Assembly (NCBI GenBank): GCA_965219015.1
Contig: CBDCNH010000011.1
Coordinates: 248,001 to 312,000, forward strand
Origin: CBDCNH01 sp965219015
GTDB taxonomy: Bacteria > Pseudomonadota > Alphaproteobacteria > Rhodobacterales > Rhodobacteraceae
Reading direction: 5' to 3'
DNA: 64,000 nt
Each line of letters starts with the position of its first letter. Within the stretch, counting starts at the first letter, position 1. The notes under the pieces are model-generated. The model did no database searches and was not told the origin of the DNA. It was given only the letters and a program-made list of their open reading frames with translations. Both the position numbers and the translations under genes were made by a program. Positions 25,054 through 33,735 of this stretch are shown here, one piece after another.

Positions 25054-25836
25054 ATGGAGATACGGCTCGACGGGCGTCGGGCGCTAGTCACCGGCGGAAA
25101 CTCGGGGCTCGGGGCCGGCATCGCGCGGGCGCTCGCGGACGCCGGGGCGCAGGTCGCGATCAACTACATCGTCCATCCCGACGCGGCCGAGGCGATCGCG
25201 GAGGACATCCGCGCGAAGGGCGGCACGGCGATGACGGTCAAGGCGGACGTGTCGGACACGACCGAGGTGCCCGCGATGTTCCGGGCGATCGACGACGCCT
25301 GGGGTGGGATCGACATCCTCGTCAACAACGCCGGCATCGACGGCAAGCCGATCCCCGCCTGGGAGGGCGACCCGGAGAGCTGGCGCCGGGTCATCGACAT
25401 CAACCTCTTCGGCACGCATCTCTGCGCCCGCGAGGCGCTGTCGCGCATGGTGCCGGCGAAGTCTGGCGTGATCCTCAACATGTCCTCGGTCCACGAGCTG
25501 ATCGCGTGGACCGGCTACAGCGCCTATGCCGCGTCCAAGGCGGGCGTCTCGATGCTGTCGAAGACGCTCGCGCAGGAGGCCGCGCCCTACGGGGTCCGCG
25601 TGCTGGCGCTGGCGCCCGGCGCGATCCAGACGGACATCAACCGCGACGTCTGGGAAGACGCCGAGATGCTGGCGGACCTCAAGGACAAGATCCCGCTCGC
25701 CCGCATGGGGCAGGTGGAGGAGGTCGCGCGGATGGCGGTGGTGCTCGTGTCGCCCGTTGCGAGCTACGTGACGGGCACGACGATCTTCGTCGACGGCGGG
25801 ATGCTCGACTATCCTGATTTCGCGCGCGGCGGCTGA
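25054..25836 (+). CDS. Short-chain dehydrogenase, glucose 1-dehydrogenase-like
   Basis: 260 residues of a classical SDR. The cofactor motif is TGGNSGLGAGIA, the structural NNAG is present (LVNNAGID), the catalytic Ser is in NMSSVHE, the YxxxK is in YAASK, and the C-terminal family end is VTGTTIFVDGGM. Classical SDRs with this VDGGM ending include glucose 1-dehydrogenases and 3-oxoacyl-ACP reductases. Glucose 1-dehydrogenase is favoured by context, since the next gene, overlapping by one base (TGATG), is a GH15 glucoamylase that releases glucose. The substrate remains inferred. It starts a three-gene overlapping operon. Confidence 0.85.
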   Translation: MEIRLDGRRALVTGGNSGLGAGIARALADAGAQVAINYIVHPDAAEAIAEDIRAKGGTAMTVKADVSDTTEVPAMFRAIDDAWGGIDILVNNAGIDGKPIPAWEGDPESWRRVIDINLFGTHLCAREALSRMVPAKSGVILNMSSVHELIAWTGYSAYAASKAGVSMLSKTLAQEAAPYGVRVLALAPGAIQTDINRDVWEDAEMLADLKDKIPLARMGQVEEVARMAVVLVSPVASYVTGTTIFVDGGMLDYPDFARGG

Positions 25837-28142
25837 TGGCCGAGGCGCCACGCGGACCGACCGACCTCGCGCCGACCTGGACCTCGTCGGCGAAGGATCT
25901 CGTCACCACCGCGCTCGGGGCGAGCCGGGTCTGGGCGACGCTCGGGCACGGCATCCTCAACGAGGTCTACTGGCCGTCCACGGGCGAGCCGCAGATCCGC
26001 GACCTCGGCTTCATCGTGGCGGGACCGCAGGGCTGGGCCGAGGTCAAGCGCGTGAACGCCTACACGATCGCGACGCCCGAGCCCGACGTGCCGATCCCGA
26101 CCATCACCCACCGCGGCCCGGACGGTTCGTGGGAGCTGACGCTCGAGATCGCGCCCGATCCCGCGCGCGACGTGGTGCTCATCCGCTATGCGCTCACCGG
26201 CGCCGGGACCACGCTCCATGCGCTGCTCGCCCCGCGCCTCGGCTGGAAGAGCGACGCCAACACCGCGATGACCGGGGCGTCGCTCTTTGCCACGGGCGGC
26301 AGCGCCTGGCTCTGCCTCGCGTGCAACGAGGGCTTCGCGCGGAGCTCGGCCGGGCATGTCGGCACCTCCGACGGCTGGCAGGACTTCGACCGCAACGGCG
26401 CGATGACCTGGACCCATGAGCGCGCCGGCCCCGGCAACGTGGCCCTGATGGGGGAGCTTCAACAGAGCGAGGGCACGCTGGCGCTCGGCTTCGCGACCAC
26501 GCGCGAGGGGGCCGCGACGCTCGCGCTCGGCGCGCTGGCGGAGGGGTTTCGCGCGGTGCGAACCGCGGCCGTCGAAGGCTGGCGGGCATGGGCGAAGACG
26601 GTGCCGGCGGACACGGCGAGCCCGCTGCCGGACGCGCTCAAGGCCGAGGCGCGGCGCGGGGCCGCTGTCCTCAAGGCGCACGAGGACCGGACGTTCCCGG
26701 GCGCGGTCGTGGCGTCGCTGAGCGTGCCTTGGGGCGCGTCGCGCGACGATCTCGGCGGCTATCACCTCGTCTGGCCGCGCGATGCGGTGAACTCCGGGCT
26801 GGCGCTCCTCGCCATCGGGCAGGTCGAGGACGCGCGGCGGATGCTGTCCTACCTCGTCGCGATGCAGGCCGGCGACGGCCACTGGGGGCAGAACTTCTAC
26901 CCCGACGGGCAGGCGTTCTGGACGCAGGTCCAGCTCGACGAATGCGCCTTCCCGGTGATCCTCGCGGCGAAGCTGCGTGAGGACGGGCTCGCATCTCCCG
27001 ACGAGAGCGCGCAGATCGGCGTCGGGCGGATGGTGCGGGCGGCGCTCGGGTTCATCCTGAAAAACGGGCCGGTGACGGCGCAGGACCGCTGGGAGGAGAA
27101 CCCCGGCTTCAACGGCTACACGCTTGCGGTGACGGTGGCCGCGCTGGTCGCCGGAGCGGACTGGCTCGAGGGCGCCGAGCGGGCCTATGCGCTCGCCACC
27201 GCGGACGCTTGGAACGCGCGCATCGAGGACTGGATCTACGCGCCCGACACGGACCTTGCGCGCCGGCACGGCGTGCCGGGGCACTACGTGCGGATCGTGC
27301 CGCGAAGCGACCGGCCCATCGCGGAGCAGACGGTGCTGGTGAAGAACCGCCCCGGGGGGCTGATGCCGGCGGCGGACGTGGTGGCGCTCGATTTCCTGGC
27401 GCTGTCGCGCTACGGGCTGCGCGATCCGCACGGGCCGGAGATGGCGGCCACGGTGCGGGTGATCGACGCCGAACTCGGCCGCGCGACGCCCAAGGGCACC
27501 GCCTACTACCGCTACACCGGCGACGGCTATGGCGAGACGGCGGAGGGCGGGCCGTTCGCCGGGAATGGCTTGGGCCGGCTCTGGCCGCTCCTCGCGGGTG
27601 AGCGCGGGCACCAAGCGGTGCAGGCGGGCGAGGATGCGCTGCCCTACCTCAACGCGATGGTCGCGATGACCGGGCCCGGCGGGATGATGCCCGAACAGGT
27701 CTGGGACACCGACGCGATCCCGAGCCGGTCGCTCGCGCCGGGCCTGCCGACGGGGAGCGCCATGCCGCTCGTCTGGGCCCATTCGGAGTTCATCAAGCTC
27801 AGCCTCGCCTATTGCACCGGGACGCCGGTCGAGACCCTGGGCTCCGTCGTGGCGCGCTACGCGATGCGGCGGCCGGAGGTCGAGGTGCGGCCGTGGCGCA
27901 CCGGCATGGGCGCGGCGTCGATCCCCGCGACCGCCACGCTCGCCATCGAGGACGTGCGCCCGTTCCGCCTGCATTTCTCCACCGACGGCTGGCAGACCGT
28001 CGAGGACCGCGCGTCCGAGCCCCTGCCCTTCGGGCTCCATGTCGTGCGGCTCGTGCCGCCGGCGGCGGCCGTGGCCATCGACTTCACCCGCGCCTACGAT
28101 GACGGCTGGGAAGGGCTCGATCACCGGGTGGGGTTCGCATGA
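25836..28142 (+). CDS. GH15 glucoamylase/glucodextranase-like glycosidase
   Basis: 768 residues. The N-terminal region up to about residue 250 is a beta-sandwich typical of prokaryotic GH15 enzymes (GHGILNEVYWPSTGEPQIRDLG). The (alpha/alpha)6 barrel follows, with the substrate-binding HLVWPRDAVNSG, the general-acid motif DRWEENPGFNGYT and the general-base motif MMPEQVWDTDAIP. These enzymes remove beta-glucose from the non-reducing ends of alpha-glucans. There is no signal peptide, so it acts in the cytoplasm, unlike secreted glucoamylases. It might degrade stored glycogen, maltodextrins or trehalose-like sugars. It overlaps the SDR upstream by one base and the amidohydrolase downstream (ATGA). 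Confidence 0.92.
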   Translation: MAEAPRGPTDLAPTWTSSAKDLVTTALGASRVWATLGHGILNEVYWPSTGEPQIRDLGFIVAGPQGWAEVKRVNAYTIATPEPDVPIPTITHRGPDGSWELTLEIAPDPARDVVLIRYALTGAGTTLHALLAPRLGWKSDANTAMTGASLFATGGSAWLCLACNEGFARSSAGHVGTSDGWQDFDRNGAMTWTHERAGPGNVALMGELQQSEGTLALGFATTREGAATLALGALAEGFRAVRTAAVEGWRAWAKTVPADTASPLPDALKAEARRGAAVLKAHEDRTFPGAVVASLSVPWGASRDDLGGYHLVWPRDAVNSGLALLAIGQVEDARRMLSYLVAMQAGDGHWGQNFYPDGQAFWTQVQLDECAFPVILAAKLREDGLASPDESAQIGVGRMVRAALGFILKNGPVTAQDRWEENPGFNGYTLAVTVAALVAGADWLEGAERAYALATADAWNARIEDWIYAPDTDLARRHGVPGHYVRIVPRSDRPIAEQTVLVKNRPGGLMPAADVVALDFLALSRYGLRDPHGPEMAATVRVIDAELGRATPKGTAYYRYTGDGYGETAEGGPFAGNGLGRLWPLLAGERGHQAVQAGEDALPYLNAMVAMTGPGGMMPEQVWDTDAIPSRSLAPGLPTGSAMPLVWAHSEFIKLSLAYCTGTPVETLGSVVARYAMRRPEVEVRPWRTGMGAASIPATATLAIEDVRPFRLHFSTDGWQTVEDRASEPLPFGLHVVRLVPPAAAVAIDFTRAYDDGWEGLDHRVGFA

Positions 28143-29761
28143 AGGCCGACCTCGTCGTCACCAACGCGCGCGTCCTGACGATGGACGCAAGCCTTCCCCG
28201 CGCCGGGACGGTGGCCATCGCGGACGGGCGGATCGTGGCGCTCGAGGACATCGGCGGTGCTGCGGTCATCGACGCCAAGGGTGGCACGGTGCTGCCGGGC
28301 TTCGTCGAGAGCCACGTCCACGCCTTCATGGGCGGGGCCGAGATCGCGCATCTCCAGCTCGGCGGGGTCATGGGCGATGCGGCCGTGGGGGCCGCGGTCC
28401 GCGCCTATGCGGAGGCGCACCCTCAAGGCGTGCTGATGGCGGAGGGAGCGGACTACCGGCTCTTCGGGCATCCGACGACGCGGGCCGATCTCGACCGGAT
28501 GAGCCCGGACCGGCCGCTCGCGATCACCGCCGCGGACCATCACACCGTCTGGGCCAATACCGCGGCGCTCGAGGCGGCGGGGCTGCTCCACGGCGTTGCG
28601 ACCGACGCCGGCAGCGAGGTGGTGATGGGAGCGGACGGCCTGGCGACGGGCGAGTTGCGCGAGCCGGGCGCGTTCACGCCGATCCTGCTCCTCGGCGACG
28701 ACGCGCGCGCGACGCTGGGGCTCCGGACCGGGGGCGAGCCCGACCCCGCGCCGACGCCCGCCGAGCGCGCCGCCGATAGGGCGACGCTCCGGCGCGGGCT
28801 CGGACACCTTGCGGCGCAGGGCGTCACCACCGCCGTCAACATGGACGGCAACCTCTACACGATCGAGCTCCTGGAGGCGCTGGCGGACGCGGACGACCTC
28901 CCCGTCCGCATGGTGGTGCCGTTCCACTTCAAGCCGCACATGGGGCTCGGCGACCTCGACCGTGCCGCGGCGATGCGCGAGCGGTGCCAGGCCTCGCGCC
29001 ACGCGGACCGGATCGGCTCGGGGTTCGTGAAGATGTTCATGGACGGCGTGATCGACAGCGGCACCGCCTACATGCTCGACGGCTCGGGCACGGCGCCGCT
29101 CTTCGCAGCCGACCGCTTCGCCGAGATCGCGACGGCGGCGGACGCGCGGGGGCTGCAGATCGCCGTCCATGCCATCGGCGACGGCGCGGTGCGCGCGACG
29201 ATCGACGGCTATGCCGCCGCGCGTGCCGCCAACGGGCCCCGCGACAGCCGGCACCGGATCGAGCATATCGAGCTCATCGATCCCGCCGACGCGCCCCGTC
29301 TTGCTGCGCTCGGGATTGTCGCCTCGGTGCAGCCGGTCCATGCGCCGGGCGCGCTCGACTTCCCGCTCGAGCCCACCGCGAGCCATATCGGCCGCGCCCG
29401 CTGGGCCGACGCCTACCGAGCGCGCACGCTGGCGGCGCTCGGCGTGCCCCTTGCCTTCGCCTCGGACTGGCCGGTGGCCGACGCCTCGGTGCTGCGCGGC
29501 ATCGGCGCCGCGACGACCCGGCGGCCCTTGGGCGAAGGCCTGCCCGAGGAGCGCGTCGGGCTGATGGCGGCGCTCGCCGCCTACACCACGGGCGGCGCGT
29601 TCGCCTGCCACCGGGACGGCACGGTCGGGCGCATCGCACCCGGGCTCGCGGGCGACCTCGTGGTGCTCGACGCCGACATCGAGGCGGTGCCGCTCGCCGA
29701 GATCGGCCGGATCGGCGTGGCGGCGACCGTGCTCGCCGGCCGGATCACCTATCAGGCCTGA
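28139..29761 (+). CDS. YtcJ-like metal-dependent amidohydrolase
   Basis: 540 residues of the amidohydrolase_3 type. The N-terminal beta-strand segment (ADLVVTNARVLTMD) leads to the metal-binding HxH (GFVESHVHAFMGG). Further metal ligands are likely in VHAIGDGA and HRIEHIE, and the late catalytic Asp in FASDWPV. The C-terminal end has GRIAPGLAGDLVVLD, the usual return to the small beta domain. The substrate class (N-substituted amides, hydantoins or similar) cannot be read from the sequence. The ATG overlaps the GH15 stop (ATGA), so it is co-translated with a sugar operon to which its chemistry is not obviously related. Confidence 0.9.
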   Translation: MKADLVVTNARVLTMDASLPRAGTVAIADGRIVALEDIGGAAVIDAKGGTVLPGFVESHVHAFMGGAEIAHLQLGGVMGDAAVGAAVRAYAEAHPQGVLMAEGADYRLFGHPTTRADLDRMSPDRPLAITAADHHTVWANTAALEAAGLLHGVATDAGSEVVMGADGLATGELREPGAFTPILLLGDDARATLGLRTGGEPDPAPTPAERAADRATLRRGLGHLAAQGVTTAVNMDGNLYTIELLEALADADDLPVRMVVPFHFKPHMGLGDLDRAAAMRERCQASRHADRIGSGFVKMFMDGVIDSGTAYMLDGSGTAPLFAADRFAEIATAADARGLQIAVHAIGDGAVRATIDGYAAARAANGPRDSRHRIEHIELIDPADAPRLAALGIVASVQPVHAPGALDFPLEPTASHIGRARWADAYRARTLAALGVPLAFASDWPVADASVLRGIGAATTRRPLGEGLPEERVGLMAALAAYTTGGAFACHRDGTVGRIAPGLAGDLVVLDADIEAVPLAEIGRIGVAATVLAGRITYQA

Positions 29762-29763
29762 GG

Positions 29764-30411
29764 TCAGGTCCCGAGGGGTGGCACCTCGGGCCGCGGGACG
29801 GAATGCGCCTGCCGCCCGCCCCGCTTGCCGAACCGCGCCTGGTAGGCGCGGCGCTGACGGGCGACCTCGTAGAGCACGATGCCGGAGCTGGTCCCGAGGT
29901 TGAGGCTCTCGATCATGCCGAACATCGGGATCGCTATGCACATCGCGCTGCGCTCGACCGCGAGGGGGCTGATGCCGCGCGACTCGTTGCCGAACCACAC
30001 CGCGAGCTTTGCGTGGGCGGTGAAGTCGCCTTCGTGCAGATAGAGGCTGGCCTTGCCCTTGACGTGCGGCGAGGTGACGACGGAGACGAAGCCAAGCCGA
30101 GCGAGGTGGTCGAGGCAGGCTTCTGTGCTTTCGAAGCGCTTCACGAAGGTCCATTTGACCGCCGACACCGAAGGCGCGGAGAGCGACTTGCGCTCGCGCA
30201 TGTCCTGCCAGTCGTCGGGAAGCCCGTGGGCCGGATCGACGACGTAGACCTTTTCGACGCCGAGCGCATTGGCGTTGCGGATGACCGTGCCGATGTTGCG
30301 GAAGTCGCGCGGATCCTCGATCACCGCGACGAGGTGGCGGCAGCGGAACGGGGCGACGGCCCGGGCGCGGGCGCGGACGGTAGGCTTCGAGCGGGGCGCG
30401 TCTGGGTCCAC
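29764..30411 (-). CDS. TrmH/SpoU-family RNA 2'-O-methyltransferase
   Basis: 215 residues with the three motifs of SpoU methyltransferases: motif 1 NIGTVIRNANALG, motif 2 VWFGNESRGIS and motif 3 IPMFGMIESLNLGTSSGIVLYE. These build the deep trefoil knot that binds SAM. The enzyme most resembles TrmH, which methylates the ribose of G18 in tRNA. The GTG start at 30411 has AGGAG six bases upstream. It begins only 14 bases after the 3' end of tRNA-Thr on the same strand, so both may lie on one transcript. The stop is 2 bp from that of the convergent amidohydrolase. Confidence 0.9.
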   Translation of the reverse strand: MDPDAPRSKPTVRARARAVAPFRCRHLVAVIEDPRDFRNIGTVIRNANALGVEKVYVVDPAHGLPDDWQDMRERKSLSAPSVSAVKWTFVKRFESTEACLDHLARLGFVSVVTSPHVKGKASLYLHEGDFTAHAKLAVWFGNESRGISPLAVERSAMCIAIPMFGMIESLNLGTSSGIVLYEVARQRRAYQARFGKRGGRQAHSVPRPEVPPLGT

Positions 30412-30425
30412 GGCGGTCTCCTGCG

Positions 30426-30499
30426 TGCCCCAGCACGGATTCGAACCGCGGACCTTCGTCTTACAAGGACGCTGCTCTGGCCAACTGAGCTACTGGGGC
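30426..30499 (-). tRNA. tRNA-Thr (anticodon UGU)
   Basis: The minus strand folds as a standard cloverleaf of 74 bases. The acceptor arms GCCCCAG and CTGGGGC pair perfectly, with discriminator A. The D stem is GCTC/GAGC. The anticodon loop CTTGTAA gives anticodon TGT, and the T arm is CGCGG-TTCGAAT-CCGTG. The 3' CCA is not encoded. UGU reads threonine ACA and, by wobble, other ACN codons. Confidence 0.96.
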
Positions 30500-30548
30500 T
30501 GCGCGGAATGGTCGTAACAGGCGGGCCCGCGTCGGGCAAGCCGGGCGC

Positions 30549-30578
30549 TTGACATCGCGGGTCCGCGGGAGCGCATTA
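30549..30578 (+). promoter_or_regulatory. Candidate sigma-70 promoter of the Ala/Pro-rich gene
   Basis: A perfect -35 hexamer TTGACA (30549-30554) is followed after 18 bases by GCATTA (30573-30578), a fair -10. It points toward the gene starting at 30661, leaving a leader of about 75 bases. The -35 is convincing; the -10 is moderate. Confidence 0.45.
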
Positions 30579-30660
30579 ACCTCTTGGAAATTTATTGCCC
30601 GACGTGGATCATTTCGCTCCGCTCCGACGTATCATGTGCATGACGAGAGGTTCCCATGCG

Positions 30661-32103
30661 ATGCAGGACGACCCGTCCGAGGCATCAGCGACGATCGTGA
30701 AGTGGGAGGACCGTCTCGCGCAGGCGCGTGCCGAGCGCGAGAAGGTGCTCGAGGAGCGGCGCCGCCAAGGCGTTGCCCCGCCCGATCCGATGGCGGCCCT
30801 GCGCGCGCTCGCGATCGCCGAAGGGCGGGTGACCGATCCGGCACCGCCCGCCGTGGCCCGCCCGGCAAAGGCGCCTGTCGCTGACGTGCCGGAAGCGCCG
30901 CGTCCCGCAGTGACCGCCGTGACCGCCGAGCCGGTTTCCATCGCTCGCGCGGCGGCTCCGGCGTCCGCGGCCGCGGTCGAGGCGCCGCAGCCGGCGCGGC
31001 GGCGCGGGCGGTCCGTCGCGATCGCAGGGGTGCTCGGGCTCGGGGCGGGTGTGGCGATCGGCGTCGCCCTGGTGGCCGGATTTGACGGCGCGCCGCGCAC
31101 GCCGCCGACGGCCGCCGCGGGCCATGCGCCTCTCCTCTGGTCGGCCGTGTCTCCGGCGCGGGATCTTGCCGTCGTGGACGACCCGGGCTTCGGCGGTGCG
31201 CTCGCGGGGCAGCCGCCACGCGCGCCGGGCGCCGTGCCGCCCCTCCCGGCCGCAGCCCTGCTCGCCGTGCCCGAGGCATCGCCGGCGCTGCCCACGGCGC
31301 CGTCGACCGGGCCGGAGATCGCGTCGGTGCGCGCGGTGCCGCCCGCCGCGCCGACCCAGCCGCAGCGGCTCCTGCCGGGGTCGACGCCGGCCGTGCCGCT
31401 GGCCTCCACGGTCGCGGGGCCGGGCGCGACCGAGGCGCGCGCGGTGGCCCCGGCGGGCGGCGCGGCGCCGGTCGAGATGGGTGCCCGCCCCATAGCCGTG
31501 GCCGGTCCGGCCGCGCCGTCGCAGCCCCGCACGCGCCCCGCGGGAAAGACGCCGCAGGCATCCGCCGCGCCCCTGCCGGTCTCCGCCGGTCGTGCAGCCG
31601 GCCTCGAATCGCCGAGGCCCTTGTCCGGGCAGCCCGCGCCGGTGCCGTCGCCGGCCGTCGGGTCCGCGCCCGGCACGGGGCCATCCGCACGCCCCGAGAC
31701 CTCGGCGGGCCCGGTCCCGCGGCGCCCGGCCGACGCCGCAGCGCTGGTGGCGGCGGGTGCCGCGGCCCCCGTGCCGGTCGCGGCATCCGCAGCCCCGGCC
31801 CCGTCTGCGCTGCCGCCCGCTCCCGCACCTGCCGCGTCCCGCGAGGCGCAGGCGGCGGCCGATCTGCGAGCCCTGGGGCTCGAGCTCGAGGACTGGGCCA
31901 CGCCGGCCTTCGGCGTGGCGGCCACCGAGGTCCGCTACTTCCATGCCGCCGACCGGGCCCGCGCAGAGGCCGCGGCCGCCGACATCGGCGGCGCGGCGCG
32001 GGACTTCTCGGGCTATCGGCCGGTCCCCGAGCCCGGGCGGCTCGATGTGCGCCTCAAGGTGCCGGGCGGGAACGGCCTCGTCGCCTCGGCGGTGGTAAGA
32101 TAG
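30661..32103 (+). CDS. Ala/Pro-rich single-pass membrane protein with LytR_C-like end
   Basis: 480 residues, not a named family. The first ~50 residues are charged (KWEDRLAQARAEREKVLEER, a short coiled coil). One membrane helix is at about 118-141 (VAIAGVLGLGAGVAIGVALV). Then comes about 250 residues of low-complexity Ala/Pro/Gly sequence, likely an extended periplasmic linker. A compact C-terminal domain at about 395-480 contains a VRYFHAADRARAEAAA segment that looks like a LytR C-terminal (LytR_C) domain. The type II topology and Pro-rich spacer suggest a cell-envelope tether. ATG 30661 is chosen for its GAGAGG about ten bases upstream over the ATG at 30640. It converges on a Sel1 gene whose product ends in a similar domain. 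Confidence 0.7.
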   Translation: MQDDPSEASATIVKWEDRLAQARAEREKVLEERRRQGVAPPDPMAALRALAIAEGRVTDPAPPAVARPAKAPVADVPEAPRPAVTAVTAEPVSIARAAAPASAAAVEAPQPARRRGRSVAIAGVLGLGAGVAIGVALVAGFDGAPRTPPTAAAGHAPLLWSAVSPARDLAVVDDPGFGGALAGQPPRAPGAVPPLPAAALLAVPEASPALPTAPSTGPEIASVRAVPPAAPTQPQRLLPGSTPAVPLASTVAGPGATEARAVAPAGGAAPVEMGARPIAVAGPAAPSQPRTRPAGKTPQASAAPLPVSAGRAAGLESPRPLSGQPAPVPSPAVGSAPGTGPSARPETSAGPVPRRPADAAALVAAGAAAPVPVAASAAPAPSALPPAPAPAASREAQAAADLRALGLELEDWATPAFGVAATEVRYFHAADRARAEAAAADIGGAARDFSGYRPVPEPGRLDVRLKVPGGNGLVASAVVR

Positions 32104-32131
32104 CGAAGCGCAGGCTCGAAGCGTGCTCCGT

Positions 32132-33268
32132 CTAAGAGGGGCCGCCGACGAGCTCGATAGCGATCTCGCCGGGGCCGAGGCCGGTGCCTTCGATGCGCTC
32201 GGTCGCGGTCCGCCCGAGGCCCGGAAGGAACGCCGCCACGTCCGCGGCAAGGCCCGCATCCTCGACGAAGCCGTAGCGAACGGCCGTCCCCGCTGCGGCA
32301 TCGGGCGTCGCCGGGACGGTCCGGACCCAGTAGCCTGCGGCGCGGAACCCGTCGGCGAGCTCGTCCGCGAACCGGGCCGCCGGCGCGTCTTCGGCGCCGA
32401 CTTCGAGGAGGATGCGTCCGGCCGGCGCCTCGTATGCCGAGGGCGCCGCGGCGCGGCCGATGGGCCACCACGGCCCGGCCGCGTAATGCGCGCCGCTCGC
32501 GTCGATCTGGCTGACGCGCCAGGCGTAGGAGGCGCCAGGATCGGTCAGCGCGACGGCCGCGGCGGAGGCATCGGTGAAGCCCGCGATCACGGGCGCCCCA
32601 CCGGTCTCGAGCACCTCGACGAGGAACCGCGCGGCCGGGGCGCTCGCAGCGGCCGTCCAGACCAGATCGGCACGCACCGCGGCGCCGCCGGCGGCAAGCG
32701 TCCCGGTGCGCGGCACGGGCGGGACGAGCGGCGCGTCGGCGGCGGCGCCCGTCGCTGCCGGAAGCTGTCCGAGCCGGTCGCGCGCCGCCGGCAGCGAGCC
32801 CGAGGCGCGGTCGAGCCAGACGCGGGCAAGGGCCACGTTGCGCGGCACGCCATCGCCCGCGAGGTAGAGGAGCGCGAGGTTGTATTCGGCGCGGGCATTG
32901 CCGTTGGCCGCGGCGCGGCCGTAGAGGTCCGCCGCCGCGGCGACGTCCTGCGGTCCTCCCGAGCCTGCATCGAACATCACGCCGGCGTTGAAGGCACCCT
33001 CGACAGAGCCGAGGCGCGCGGCATCGAGGTACCACGCACGCGCCTTCGCCGCATTCCGCAGCTGTCCGAGGCCAAGATCGTTGATGAGCCCGAGCCCGAA
33101 GGCCGCGTCCGGCGAACCCGCCGCGGCCTCGGCCTGCCACAGGAGCGCCGCGGCAAGGTAGTCCTGCGCGACGAACGCCGCCTGTCCGGTGTCGTATGGC
33201 CCGGCCCCGAACGCGGCGCTCGCCGTGAGACAGGCGGCGAGGACCGCGCTTCGAAGGCCGCGCCGCAT
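32132..33268 (-). CDS. Sel1-repeat periplasmic protein with LytR_C-like end
   Basis: 378 residues. The signal peptide is MRRGLRSAVLAACLTASAAFG. At about 25-160 there are Sel1-type (TPR-like) repeats (AEAAAGSPDAAFGLGLI, AARLGSVEGAFNAGVMF, AAANGNARAEYNLALLYLAG). After a variable middle, the C-terminal ~90 residues include ILLEVGAEDAPAARFADEL and GTAVRYGFVEDAGLAADVA, resembling a LytR_C fold. Sel1 proteins are usually scaffolds for protein contacts. The ATG overlaps the stop of the upstream OmpA-like gene (ATGA), so the two are coupled. Confidence 0.78.
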   Translation of the reverse strand: MRRGLRSAVLAACLTASAAFGAGPYDTGQAAFVAQDYLAAALLWQAEAAAGSPDAAFGLGLINDLGLGQLRNAAKARAWYLDAARLGSVEGAFNAGVMFDAGSGGPQDVAAAADLYGRAAANGNARAEYNLALLYLAGDGVPRNVALARVWLDRASGSLPAARDRLGQLPAATGAAADAPLVPPVPRTGTLAAGGAAVRADLVWTAAASAPAARFLVEVLETGGAPVIAGFTDASAAAVALTDPGASYAWRVSQIDASGAHYAAGPWWPIGRAAAPSAYEAPAGRILLEVGAEDAPAARFADELADGFRAAGYWVRTVPATPDAAAGTAVRYGFVEDAGLAADVAAFLPGLGRTATERIEGTGLGPGEIAIELVGGPS

Positions 33269-33735
33269 CAGCGCCAGGTGATGTCGACGACGCGGTTGCT
33301 CTCGTTGGCGACGCCGCTGGCGGTGTCGACCTCGAGTTCGCTGTTGCCGCGGCCGAGCACCTGCAACCGCTCGATCGGGATGCCGCGCGCGGCCAGCCCT
33401 TCGGCCACCGCCTGGGCGCGGCGGATCGACAGCGTGAGGTTCCGCTCGGGCGCGCCGACGGTATCGGCGCCGCCGGCGACCACCATGACGATCGGGCTGC
33501 CCTCGCGGTAAAGCCGCGACGCCTGGTCGAGAACGGACAACTGGTCGGCTCCGATACTCGCGCTGCCCGAGGCGAAGAAGACCTTGAGCCCCTGCTCCGC
33601 CTCGGCGGTGGCCGCGGATGCGGCCGTCGCGGAGCCTGCATCAGGCGCGGGTGCCGTGGCCTGGGCGCCGGCCATGCCGGCCGCCGATGCGAGTCCGATG
33701 GCAAGGCCGAAGCCGAGAATGTCGATGCGGGTCAT
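33268..33735 (-). CDS. OmpA-like peptidoglycan-associated protein
   Basis: 155 residues. The signal peptide is about residues 1-24 (ending ASAAGMAGAQA). A short Ala-rich linker leads to a C-terminal OmpA-like fold with the strand-helix pattern LKVFFASGSASIGADQLSVL and the helix NLTLSIRRAQAVAEGLAARG. The usual OmpA Asp and Arg that contact diaminopimelate are partly kept (NLTLSIRRAQAV, NRVVDI). It would sit in the periplasm against peptidoglycan. GGAGG lies six bases before the ATG at 33735. It heads a two-gene unit with the Sel1 protein. Confidence 0.82.
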   Translation of the reverse strand: MTRIDILGFGLAIGLASAAGMAGAQATAPAPDAGSATAASAATAEAEQGLKVFFASGSASIGADQLSVLDQASRLYREGSPIVMVVAGGADTVGAPERNLTLSIRRAQAVAEGLAARGIPIERLQVLGRGNSELEVDTASGVANESNRVVDITWR

